In this document: piece by piece, positions 43,594 to 51,620 of the stretch
Layout of the letters: each line of letters begins with the position of its first letter
Numbering within the stretch: position 1 is the stretch's first letter
Assembly: GCF_900129425.1 (NCBI RefSeq)
Contig: NZ_LT670817.1
Location: forward strand, 6,138,001 to 6,202,000
Direction of reading: 5' to 3'
From: Bradyrhizobium erythrophlei
Lineage (GTDB): Bacteria; Pseudomonadota; Alphaproteobacteria; Rhizobiales; Xanthobacteraceae
DNA: 64,000 nucleotides
Position numbers and translations under genes: made by a program
The notes under the pieces: generated by a model
Database searches by the model: none
The model's input: only the letters and a program-made list of their open reading frames with translations
Told to the model about the DNA's origin: nothing

Positions 43594-44394
43594 CTACTCC
43601 GCCGCCTGGCGATGGGCGCGGGCGAGCCGCAGCAGCGAATCGTCGTCGACGGTCTGGATCGGGGTAAAATCGCGATGGGCGATATAGTCCGGCCGGGTGG
43701 GAGTACGAATATAGTTCGAGACCGCGTTCAGCGTGAGATAGACGATCTTGCGCGGATAGGGCGTGATGTTGCCGGCCGAACCGTGCACCAGGTTGCCGTG
43801 GAACATCAGCATGCCGCCGGCCTTGCCGGTCGGCGCGACAATGCCGCCTTCTTTCACCAGCCGCGTCACGGTTTCTTCGTCCAGCGTCCATAGCGGATAG
43901 GAGGTGGTCTCAAGGTCATGCGAGGCCTTGAGGTCGCCGGCAGTCTGGCTCTTCGGCACCAGCATCAAGGGGCCGTTGATCGGCATCACCTCGTCGAGGA
44001 AGATCGCGATATTCATCGCGCGCGGCTGCGGCATGCCGTCGTCGCGCTTCCAGGTGCCGTAGTCCTGGTGCCATTGCCAGACGTCGCCGGTGAAGGCCGA
44101 CTTGGCGTTGATCTTGTACTGGTGCATGTAGACCTTCTCGCCGAAGATCCGCTCGACCGGATTGATCATGCGCGGATGCGCGCCGAGCAGGCCGAACGCC
44201 TCGTTGTAGAGATGGGCGGCAAAGGCGGTGCGCGGCGCGCCGCTCTTCTCGCGCCAGACTTCCGGGCGCTTGGTGTCGTAGATGCCTTCCGCCTCGCGTG
44301 CCAGCAGCGCCACTTCCTCGGGGCTGAACAGCTCCGGCAGAAACAGCCAGCCTTCCCGGTTGAAGTCATCGATCTGTTGCTGGGTCAGTTCCAT
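43594..44394 (-). CDS. Phytanoyl-CoA dioxygenase (PhyH)-family protein
   Basis: The protein has 266 residues. The Fe(II) ligands are visible as HQD in VWQWHQDYGTWKRDDGM and the distal His in MFHGNLVHGSAGN, with Arg in TPYPRKIVYL for 2-oxoglutarate. The start MELTQQQIDDFNREGWLFLP is typical of the family and of ectoine-hydroxylase relatives. It hydroxylates an unknown small molecule using 2-oxoglutarate and O2. A GGAGGA site precedes the ATG at 44394. It may be co-transcribed with the SAF dehydrogenase. Confidence 0.9.
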   Translation of the reverse strand: MELTQQQIDDFNREGWLFLPELFSPEEVALLAREAEGIYDTKRPEVWREKSGAPRTAFAAHLYNEAFGLLGAHPRMINPVERIFGEKVYMHQYKINAKSAFTGDVWQWHQDYGTWKRDDGMPQPRAMNIAIFLDEVMPINGPLMLVPKSQTAGDLKASHDLETTSYPLWTLDEETVTRLVKEGGIVAPTGKAGGMLMFHGNLVHGSAGNITPYPRKIVYLTLNAVSNYIRTPTRPDYIAHRDFTPIQTVDDDSLLRLARAHRQAAE

Positions 44395-44590
44395 GGCTGG
44401 TTCCTCCTGTTAAGATCGTCGCCGCACTGGGTCAGCACCTTAACAAGAAGCGGGGCCGCCGAACACCCATAGACGTTGAATCAATCCGCGATGGCGGCGA
44501 ATTCAGCAGGGGGTTGAGTTGATAGCGGCCTTGAGCATGCGCTCCGGCTGGCGACGTTAGCCGAGCGATTATGACTGCGCCGTGCGTCGA

Positions 44591-44672
44591 GGGAGCCACA
44601 GGCTGGAGCTGACTGATCATCAGCTCCAGCGATTGAAGGACTGGAAATTCCGCGGTCTTATCTCAAACACGC
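44591..44672 (-). pseudogene. Broken 3' end of an acyl carrier protein gene
   Basis: Read on the minus strand, this stretch aligns with the end of the carrier-protein gene at 46801-47073: FEIRPRNFQSF matches SEITPENFQSI, then after a one-base loss LELMIS matches LEQMIS. The DNA shares long blocks, for example GAGCTGAC..TGATCATC.GCTCC and CTTATCTC/GTTATCTC. Only the last quarter is left, and two stops interrupt the frame. The arms GCTGGAGCTGA and TCAGCTCCAGC (44602-44630) now form a hairpin that may serve as a terminator. The rest of the 290-base gap to the dioxygenase gene shows nothing else. Confidence 0.65.
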
Positions 44673-44687
44673 AACCGCGAATGAACC

Positions 44688-46076
44688 TCACTTCGGCGCG
44701 GCATTGGACCCGACCGTGGCGCCGCTGGCACTGGCCGATGACACCCGCCACACCGTATTTCCCAGATCGTCGGCGATCAGCAATCCGCCGGAATGATCGA
44801 GGGCCACCCCGACCGGCCGGCCGTGCGCCTCATCGCTTTTGGCGTCGAGGAAGCCGGTGACGACGTCCTGAGCCATGCCGCTGGGCTTTCCACCGCTGAA
44901 CGGTACGAACACGACCTTGTAGCCGTTGAAGGGGGTGCGATCCCAGCTGCCATGTTCGCCCACAAAGGCGCCGTTCTGGTAGCTCGCGGGAAGACCGCCG
45001 CCGGCCTTGTACATGGCTAAACCAAGCGGTGCCACGTGGGAGCTCAGGGCATAATCCGGAGCTATCGCGCGGGCGACCAGATCGGGTCGCTGCGGTTCGA
45101 CCCGCGGATCCAGATGCTGTCCGTAGTAACTATAGGGCCAGCCGTAGAAGCCGCCGTCCTGGACCGAGGTCAGGTAGTCCGGCACCAGATCGGGCCCGAG
45201 CTCGTCGCGTTCGTTGGCGATGGCCCAGAGCTTGCCGCTCTCTGGCTCCCATGCCAGGCCGGTCGGATTGCGGACACCGCTGGCGAAGATGCGATGGGCG
45301 CCGGAGGCCCGGTCGACCTCCCAGATCGCGGCGCGTTCGTATTCGGCGCCGATGCCGTTCTCGGTGATGTTGCTGTTCGAACCGACGCCGACGTAGAGCT
45401 TGGAGCCATCAGGGCTTGCCAGCAGCGACTTGGTCCAGTGATGATCGATCGGTCCTCCGGGAAGGTCGGTGAGCTTGGTGCCCGCGTCCGCGATGCTGGT
45501 TTCTCCCTCGGTGTAGGGATAGCGCATGATCGCGTCGGTGTTGGCGACGTAAAGGTCGTTGCCGACGAGGGCGACGCCGAACGGCGAATTGAGGTGGTCC
45601 AGGAACACGGTGCGTTGCTTTGCGCTGCCGTCAGCGTTCATGCCGCGGAGCAGCGTGATGCGATTTGCGCCCTTGGCGCCGCCGCCGGCATAGGATTGCA
45701 CCACGTGGAACACGATATCCTTGGGACGGTGGATCGGCGCTCGCGGGCCATTGCCTTCCACCACCAGCACGTCCCCGTTGGGCAGTACGTAGAGCTGCCT
45801 GGGATGCTCAAAGCCGGTGGCCAATGCATGGATTTGCAGTCCGTCCGACACCACGGGCGTTTCGTCCTTCCCCCATGGCGCTGGCTTCGCCACCTTCATC
45901 GGCGGCATCAGGTATTGCTGCGGCTCGGGCAGCTTGAGATTTGCGCCGATCTGCAGCCGGGGATCGCCGCCCTGGTCGTCGCAGCCAGCCAGTCCCAATC
46001 CACAGATGGCGATGGAGAGAGCCGCGAGGCGTGAGAAGCGGTTTGCTTGCCGGGTGATTTGAGGGGCGCGCATCAT
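44688..46076 (-). CDS. Sorbosone dehydrogenase-like lipoprotein
   Basis: The protein has 462 residues. The leader ends in a lipobox (SIAICGLGLAGCDDQ), so Cys is lipidated and the protein is anchored at a membrane facing the periplasm. The beta-propeller carries LYVLPNGDVLVVEGNGPRA, GLAWEPESGKLWAIANERDE with the NERD motif, and GEHGSWDRTPFNGYKVVFVP. It is homologous to the secreted protein at 2858. It should oxidise a sugar or aldehyde using PQQ or metal. The ATG overlaps the stop of the DUF2231 gene by 4 bases, so the two are coupled. Confidence 0.87.
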   Translation of the reverse strand: MMRAPQITRQANRFSRLAALSIAICGLGLAGCDDQGGDPRLQIGANLKLPEPQQYLMPPMKVAKPAPWGKDETPVVSDGLQIHALATGFEHPRQLYVLPNGDVLVVEGNGPRAPIHRPKDIVFHVVQSYAGGGAKGANRITLLRGMNADGSAKQRTVFLDHLNSPFGVALVGNDLYVANTDAIMRYPYTEGETSIADAGTKLTDLPGGPIDHHWTKSLLASPDGSKLYVGVGSNSNITENGIGAEYERAAIWEVDRASGAHRIFASGVRNPTGLAWEPESGKLWAIANERDELGPDLVPDYLTSVQDGGFYGWPYSYYGQHLDPRVEPQRPDLVARAIAPDYALSSHVAPLGLAMYKAGGGLPASYQNGAFVGEHGSWDRTPFNGYKVVFVPFSGGKPSGMAQDVVTGFLDAKSDEAHGRPVGVALDHSGGLLIADDLGNTVWRVSSASASGATVGSNAAPK

Positions 46077-46519
46077 TCGGTCACTCCCACGCCGTACTGA
46101 TACACCATGGTCCGTCCCATCCATGCCGTGTACGCCAGGATAATGACGACGAGCACCGACAATATCAGGCCTTCCGGCACCACCGAGGTATAGCCATCGC
46201 GGCTGTGCACGAAGGCATTGATCAACGCCAGAATGAGCGCGATCGTGTTACCCAGCGCGTGTGGCCAGGCCGGCGACAATCCGCGGATTTCCCGGTTGCT
46301 CAAGAAGTCGATGGCGCCGGTAACGGCCGCAAGCCCGCCCATGATAAGGCCGGCGGTAATCAGCCAGATCGAAAAGGTTTCCCACATCATGCTGGCGGTG
46401 CGCCAATAGACCAGGTCGGTCACAAGGGCTCCCACGAAAAAGGCGATGGGAAACGGCACAAACATCGGGTGAAGCGGATGGCCAGCCATCCTCGCCACGG
46501 AACTTGGGTTGGCGTGCAT
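46073..46519 (-). CDS. DUF2231 membrane protein
   Basis: The protein has 148 residues with four membrane segments. The start HPLHPMFVPFPIAFFVGAL is the conserved DUF2231 beginning, followed by WLITAGLIMGGLAAVTGAID and the last two helices. DUF2231 proteins often sit beside cytochromes or dehydrogenases and may mediate electron transfer, although no heme ligand is proven. GAGGA lies 7 bases before the ATG at 46519. It is upstream of and overlaps the sorbosone dehydrogenase-like lipoprotein gene, suggesting a common function. Confidence 0.88.
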   Translation of the reverse strand: MHANPSSVARMAGHPLHPMFVPFPIAFFVGALVTDLVYWRTASMMWETFSIWLITAGLIMGGLAAVTGAIDFLSNREIRGLSPAWPHALGNTIALILALINAFVHSRDGYTSVVPEGLILSVLVVIILAYTAWMGRTMVYQYGVGVTE

Positions 46520-46800
46520 GCGTTTTCCTCGAACATTCTTGGAGCCCGAACCAAAGGGCATAGAAAAGACACGGGCATCGCACGAATGCCGTATGCCCGC
46601 CCAATGATGATCAAAGTACGGACGTCGCGAAAGTTCCGAAAGATCGTTCACGAATTTTTCATCCCGCGCGCTGCGGGCGCGCAGGCCATCGCCGAACCCT
46701 GAGGCGTTCGCGTCAGGGTGCGCTCTTACCAACAAGGCGAACGGAAACCGGAATAGCGGCTCGCACCAGCCGCCTATGGCGATGTGGGCTTAAGTGCCTG

Positions 46801-47073
46801 TCAGGCAGCCTTTTCGATCCGGAGCTGACGGCTGATCATCTGCTCCAGCGTTTTGATCGACTGAAAATTTTCGGGCGTTATCTCGCTTTGCGGAATCGTG
46901 AAGTCAAACTCGGCTTCCACGCCGAGCATCAGACTGACCATATCCATCGACGTCAGCCCAACATCTACCAGCCGGGATTCCGGATGGACTTCGACGGCCA
47001 TCGAGTTCTGCTCGAGGATCGCCTTGACGAGAGCAAGGATGCGGTTCCGAACGCCGGGGTCAAAGGCCTGCAT
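46801..47073 (-). CDS. Acyl/aminoacyl carrier protein
   Basis: The protein has 90 residues. It has the four-helix carrier fold, RNRILALVKAILEQN at the start and the phosphopantetheine site in DVGLTSMDMVSLMLG with Ser42; the usual DSL is replaced by TSM. The ending SEITPENFQSIKTLEQMI is standard. It is divergent from an acyl-CoA dehydrogenase - amino acid:carrier-protein ligase operon, so its natural cargo is probably an amino acid. ATG at 47073 is preferred over TTG at 47079; ribosome site is weak (GGA). The 281 bases between it and the DUF2231 gene show no gene. Confidence 0.88.
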   Translation of the reverse strand: MQAFDPGVRNRILALVKAILEQNSMAVEVHPESRLVDVGLTSMDMVSLMLGVEAEFDFTIPQSEITPENFQSIKTLEQMISRQLRIEKAA

Positions 47074-47433
47074 CTTCAACTTTCCACTGTCGTTGCAACA
47101 CTACGCTGTCACTGAAAGGACGATAACGAAATCGCCTATCGTCACATGGCAGCATAATTCCGCCCTGCTTTGAAAAACAGTGACTCTCGTTTGACGCAAG
47201 CCGTCATTCTGTTCTTAACGCTAACGGCGATTGCCACAAAACGATCGATCGAAAAGCCGCCGGTTAACTTTCATCATCGAAATGAAAAGCGTTTACCTTC
47301 ATTTTCATCGACGCATTTGAATTAAATCCCTAGCCTTCAGGTTAGATCCTGAGGGGTCAGGCGGCCGACGCGGCATCGGGAGCGATGCCTGCGCGGATAT
47401 TTTTTGCAACGAGCGCTGGAGGGCGAATCGGCC
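47074..47433. promoter_or_regulatory. AT-rich divergent promoter region of the carrier-protein system
   Basis: These 360 bases are clearly lower in GC than the genes around them. They hold TTTCAT and ATGAAA as inverted arms (47269-47287) and CGATCGATCG (47242-47251). No gene is seen. The region must drive the carrier-protein gene to the left and the dehydrogenase operon to the right; regulator unknown. Confidence 0.5.
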
Positions 47434-48663
47434 ATGAACGTGCAAGAAGAAGCCGGGTTGCGCGGCTCATCCGCGGATGAAACAAGCGACCAATTCGTTC
47501 TCGATCGCAGTTCCTTCGCTGAGCGAACGGCGGCTGTCGCAGCCGCGGCGGCGGCGGAAGCTGAAGACGTCGATCGGCAGGCACGCTTCCCGAAGTCCGC
47601 CATCGACGCGGCGCGCCAGCAGAAGCTGTTGGGTATCCAGATTCCGCACCGGTTCGGCGGAGACGGCGCGTCGATATTCGACGTCACCGACATGTGCTAC
47701 ACGCTCGGCCGCGCCTGCGCCTCCACGGCTATGATCTTTGCGATGCATCAGACCAAAATTGCCTGCCTGATCCGGCACGGCACCGGCAGCGGCTTTCACG
47801 AAACACTGATGCGCCGCGTCGCGTCCGAACAATTGCTGCTCGCATCATCGACAACGGAAGGACAGAACGGCGGCAACGTCCGTTCGAGCTCGGCCGCCAT
47901 CGAGCGAGACGGAACTGACATATCGCTGGTGCGCAACGCGACCGTGATTTCCTATGGCGCACAGGCTGACGGCGTCGTCACCATCGCCCGCCGCGCCGGT
48001 GATGCCGCTGCTTCCGATCAGGTGCTGGTGGCGTTTACCAGGGATAATTACACGCTGGAACGCAGTCTCGAATGGGAGACGCTCGGCATGCGCGGAACCT
48101 GCAGCGCGGGATTCGAGCTGAAGGCAAAAGGTTCGGCCGACCAGATCTTTCCGGAAGGCTACGACAAGATTCACGCGCAGACGATGACGCCCGTCGCCCA
48201 TCTGTGCTGGTCTTCGGCCTGGGCCGGGATCGCCGCAGCGGCAGTCGAGCGCGCCCAGCTGTTCATTCGCAAGGCGGCTCGCGGTTCGGGCGGCCAGATG
48301 CCGCCTGGTGCTGCGCACTTTACCGCGGCCAGGATGACGCTGGCGAAACTGCGCGCCATGATCACGGCGAATCTCGATAGCTATGCGGCCCACGAGCACG
48401 ACGAACGCGGGCTCTCCTCGCTCGACTTCCAGTCATCGATCAACCTGCTCAAGGTGGAAGCTTCCGAGCTTGCGGTTGAAACCGTCATGAGCGCGATGCG
48501 GGCTTGCGGGTTGTCCGGATACCGCAACGACGGCGGCTTCAGCGTCGGCCGTCATCTCCGTGACGTCCTTTCGGCGCCGCTGATGATCAACAACGACCGG
48601 ATCCTTACCAATATCGCCACCGCAAGCCTCATGAGCGGCATCCCCGCCTTCCTGCGCGATTGA
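47434..48663 (+). CDS. Acyl-CoA dehydrogenase-family flavoprotein
   Basis: The protein has 409 residues. The N-terminal helical part (FPKSAIDAARQQKLLGIQIP), the middle beta domain (ASSTTEGQNGGNVRSSSAAI, then LEWETLGMRGTCSAGFEL) and the C-terminal helices (RACGLSGYRNDGGFSVGRHL) follow the ACAD fold, with FAD expected. The catalytic Glu of classical enzymes is not obvious. It starts at ATG 47434 after GGAGGG. It precedes the ligase gene by 36 bases. By analogy to prolyl-carrier-protein dehydrogenases of pyrrole biosynthesis it may oxidise an aminoacyl-carrier protein. Confidence 0.88.
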   Translation: MNVQEEAGLRGSSADETSDQFVLDRSSFAERTAAVAAAAAAEAEDVDRQARFPKSAIDAARQQKLLGIQIPHRFGGDGASIFDVTDMCYTLGRACASTAMIFAMHQTKIACLIRHGTGSGFHETLMRRVASEQLLLASSTTEGQNGGNVRSSSAAIERDGTDISLVRNATVISYGAQADGVVTIARRAGDAAASDQVLVAFTRDNYTLERSLEWETLGMRGTCSAGFELKAKGSADQIFPEGYDKIHAQTMTPVAHLCWSSAWAGIAAAAVERAQLFIRKAARGSGGQMPPGAAHFTAARMTLAKLRAMITANLDSYAAHEHDERGLSSLDFQSSINLLKVEASELAVETVMSAMRACGLSGYRNDGGFSVGRHLRDVLSAPLMINNDRILTNIATASLMSGIPAFLRD

Positions 48664-48699
48664 TCCGCAATCTTCCGACAAACAAATGGAAGCCTGAAC

Positions 48700-49638
48700 A
48701 TGAATGTAGCCGTCCGAACCCCCTCAGCGGAGATTGCCCCGCACCCGGCCGATCCGCTCGACCACCTCGCCGATGTGCTGTTCCACAAGATGGGCACCGA
48801 CGGCGTCTACGCGAGAACCGCGCTGTACGAGGATATGGTGGAACGGCTCGCCGCCCTGATCACGCGCCATCGCCAACCCGATACCGAGGTGATGCGCTTT
48901 CCGCCGGTCATGAACCGCGGACAGTTGGAGAAATCCGGCTATCTCAAGAGCTTTCCCAACCTGCTCGGCTGTGTCTGCGGTCTGCATGGCACCGAACGCG
49001 AGATTCACTCCGCGGTCAGCCGTTTCGATGCCGGCGGCGATTGGACAACGTCGCTCTCGCCCGCCGATCTCGTGCTCTCGCCGGCGGCGTGCTATCCGGT
49101 CTATCCGATCGCCGCGGCACGAGGGCCGCTGCCATCGGGAGGCCTGCGCTTTGACGTCGCGGCCGACTGTTTCCGCCGCGAGCCCTCCCGTCATCTCGAC
49201 CGGCTGCAGTCGTTCCGGATGCGCGAATATGTCTGCATCGGCAGCCCGGACGACGTGTCCGATTTCCGCGAACGCTGGATGGTGCTCGCCCAGGCGATCG
49301 CGCGCGATATCGGCCTGGCCTTCAAGGTCGATTATGCCAGCGATCCGTTCTTCGGCCGCGTCGGTCAGATGAAGGCTGTGAGCCAAAAGCAGCAATCGCT
49401 GAAATTCGAGCTGCTGGTCCCGCTGCGTTCCGAGGAGCAGCCGACGGCCTGCATGAGTTTCAATTATCACCGCGACCATTTCGGCACGACGTGGGACATC
49501 AGGGATGCGGCGGGCGAACCGGCCCATACCGGCTGCGTCGCGTTCGGAATGGACCGCCTGGCGGTCGCCATGTTCCATACCCACGGCACGGACCTCGCCA
49601 AGTGGCCGGTCAAGGTGCGGGAAATGCTCGGCCTTTGA
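48700..49638 (+). CDS. Amino acid:[carrier protein] ligase, seryl-tRNA-synthetase homologue
   Basis: The protein has 312 residues, much shorter than a SerRS because the tRNA-binding arm is missing. It keeps the class II synthetase core: motif 2 in DCFRREPSRHLDRLQSF and motif 3 in HTGCVAFGMDRLAVAMFH. The Zn ligands match those I recall for Bradyrhizobium Gly:CP ligase 1 even in numbering: Cys131, Glu176 and Cys279. Known homologues activate Gly or Ala with ATP and load it on the phosphopantetheine of a small carrier protein, not on tRNA. It is between an ACAD gene and a GNAT gene and faces the carrier-protein gene 1.6 kb away. GGAAG lies 9 bases before ATG. Confidence 0.92.
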   Translation: MNVAVRTPSAEIAPHPADPLDHLADVLFHKMGTDGVYARTALYEDMVERLAALITRHRQPDTEVMRFPPVMNRGQLEKSGYLKSFPNLLGCVCGLHGTEREIHSAVSRFDAGGDWTTSLSPADLVLSPAACYPVYPIAAARGPLPSGGLRFDVAADCFRREPSRHLDRLQSFRMREYVCIGSPDDVSDFRERWMVLAQAIARDIGLAFKVDYASDPFFGRVGQMKAVSQKQQSLKFELLVPLRSEEQPTACMSFNYHRDHFGTTWDIRDAAGEPAHTGCVAFGMDRLAVAMFHTHGTDLAKWPVKVREMLGL

Positions 49639-49706
49639 TGGCCAGCGGCGTTCGATGACCACGCAAGGCTGGCGCGGGTTGTGACGAATCGTCAGACAGA
49701 CGGTAA

Positions 49707-50591
49707 ATGGCGGTGCTCACACAAAAACTTCGATGCCGCGAAATTTCCGAGGCCGATCTGGATGGGGTCGCGGATCTCCTGACGCGCGGATTCGTCGGCC
49801 GGTCGCGCCACTATTGGATGCAGGGATTGCGCCGCCAGGCGGCACGCCAGGTTCCGAACGGCTATCCGCGTTTTGGTTACATGCTCGACAATGGCGGCAT
49901 GCCTGTCGGCGTGCTGCTGCTGCTGTATTCGTCGAGGATGAACGGCGGCGAGACCGCGGTCCATTGCAATCTGTCGAGCTGGTATGTCGATCCGGCGTTT
50001 CGCAATTACGCGCCGCTGCTGACCAAGATCGCGCAGAAGAACAAGGAAGTGACCTACCTCAATATCAGCCCGGCGACCTGGACATGGCCGATCATCGAGG
50101 CGCAGGGGTTCAACTCCTATTGCAGCGGATTGTTTTTCTCGTTGCCGGCACTGTCTCGTCTCGAGCCAGGCTTGACCGTCGATACCATCTCGCCTGATAC
50201 GCACGCGATTGAAGGCCTGCCCGATCCCGAGGTCGAATTGCTGGTCAACCACGCGCAATATGGCTGCCTCAGTCTGGTATGCCGCACGCCGGGCGGCGGC
50301 CCTTTTCCATTCATCCTGATACCGATGCGCATCCGCCGCGGATGGCTTGCGCCGCCGGCGATGCAACTGGTCTATTGCCGCGATATTGCCGAGTACGTCC
50401 GATGCGCCTGCGCCATCGGGCGAACTCTGCTTCGGCGCGGCAAGCTTTCAGTCATCCTCGATGCCAATGGACCGGTACCGGGTCTCACCGGTTTCTATTC
50501 AAAGGCGCGCGGCCGCAAATACTTCAAGGGCCCGCATCGTCCCCGTCTCGCTGACCTGACCGACACCGAGCTTGTGCTGTACGGGCCTTAA
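49707..50591 (+). CDS. GNAT-fold acyltransferase-like protein
   Basis: The protein has 294 residues. Residues 1-150 resemble a GNAT domain (REISEADLDGVADLLTRGF, VHCNLSSWYVDPAFRNYAPL, then EAQGFNSYC near the end of the fold). The second half is similar in size and less clear, with a possible duplicated GNAT lobe. GNAT enzymes move acyl groups from CoA or carrier proteins to amines. It follows the ligase by 68 bases, so an aminoacyl or acyl transfer from the carrier protein is a reasonable guess. No clear ribosome site. Confidence 0.75.
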   Translation: MAVLTQKLRCREISEADLDGVADLLTRGFVGRSRHYWMQGLRRQAARQVPNGYPRFGYMLDNGGMPVGVLLLLYSSRMNGGETAVHCNLSSWYVDPAFRNYAPLLTKIAQKNKEVTYLNISPATWTWPIIEAQGFNSYCSGLFFSLPALSRLEPGLTVDTISPDTHAIEGLPDPEVELLVNHAQYGCLSLVCRTPGGGPFPFILIPMRIRRGWLAPPAMQLVYCRDIAEYVRCACAIGRTLLRRGKLSVILDANGPVPGLTGFYSKARGRKYFKGPHRPRLADLTDTELVLYGP

Positions 50592-50605
50592 ATAGCCCTG
50601 CATCG

Positions 50606-51529
50606 TCAAACGAGCGCCGCAGCGCGAGGTGGCTTGCTGAACCCTTCACGGGCATGGGCGAAGTCCCAGTAGAGCTTCCGCGCGTGGCTGTAGAACGGTC
50701 CCGGCTGCAGGCTGCGATCGTCGATCCGGACGACCGGCGCGACTTTTGCAAAGTTGCCGCTCGAGAAGATTTCGTCGGCGCCCAGAAAATCGGCGTAACT
50801 GAGCGTCGTTTCGACCACGGTCGCGCCGTCGCCGCGCAACAGATCGATTACCCGCTGGCGCGTGATGCCATTGAGAAATGTCCCGTTCGGCGCCGGCGTA
50901 TAGACCACGCCGTTCTTAGCCATGAAGACGTTGGAGTTGCCGAATTCCGCGACATTGCCGAGCATGTCCAGCATCAGGCAATTGTTGAACCCGCGCGCCT
51001 GCGCTTCCATCAAGGCACGCGAATTGTTGGGGTAGAGGCACGCCGCCTTGCAGTCGACCGGGGCGTTTTCCATCGTCGGCCGGCGGAATGGCGACAGCGT
51101 GATCGCCGAGCCGGACGCCGGCGGCATCGGCGCCACATAGATGCTGAGGCACCAGTTCGTCGTTTCCGGATCGAACAGCACGCCGCCGCCGCTGCCGTTT
51201 TGAGCCCAATACATCGGCCGGATGTACAGTTCCGCGTTGGCCTCGAAGCGGGCAATTCCTTCGCGGGCCAGTCCCAGCCAGGTTTCGGTTTCGACGACGG
51301 GCTTCAGCTTGAAATTGACGGCGGACTGGTTGATCCGAGCGCAATGGCGGTCGAGATCGGGCGCGACGCCTTCGAAGGCGCGCGCGCCGTCGAAAACGAT
51401 CGAACCGAGCCATGCCGCATGCGTGCGGGGGCCCATGATCGGCACGTTGCCTTCATGCCAGTCGCCTTCAAAGAAGGTCCAGGTCTGCGAGAAACTGACG
51501 GGTTTTATGATCTGCGCCATGGCTGCCAT
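50606..51529 (-). CDS. ilvE: Branched-chain amino acid aminotransferase
   Basis: The protein has 307 residues. Fold type IV PLP motifs are visible: FEGDWHEGNVPIMGPRTHAA at the start, the Arg-rich LYIRPMYWAQ, PLP Lys in APVDCKAACLYPNNSRAL, and NVAEFGNSNVFM with FLNGITRQRV. It transfers the amino group between Glu and Leu, Ile or Val in the cytoplasm. The start could also be the ATG at 51520; neither has a strong ribosome site. It converges with the GNAT gene and is divergent from the esterase gene. Confidence 0.88.
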   Translation of the reverse strand: MAAMAQIIKPVSFSQTWTFFEGDWHEGNVPIMGPRTHAAWLGSIVFDGARAFEGVAPDLDRHCARINQSAVNFKLKPVVETETWLGLAREGIARFEANAELYIRPMYWAQNGSGGGVLFDPETTNWCLSIYVAPMPPASGSAITLSPFRRPTMENAPVDCKAACLYPNNSRALMEAQARGFNNCLMLDMLGNVAEFGNSNVFMAKNGVVYTPAPNGTFLNGITRQRVIDLLRGDGATVVETTLSYADFLGADEIFSSGNFAKVAPVVRIDDRSLQPGPFYSHARKLYWDFAHAREGFSKPPRAAALV

Positions 51530-51620
51530 CTACGCTGCGGCCCGCGGGGCCGCGCTCATTGCCGCTACTATTGGCCTAATTTCCTAAAGGATTTCCTTTC
51601 GCGGCGCTCGGGCGATAGCG

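Noticed and set aside
44582..44860. Plus-strand frame of 92 codons at the carrier-protein remnant
   Set aside because: It runs antisense into the conserved end of the sorbosone-like lipoprotein gene and has no ribosome site.
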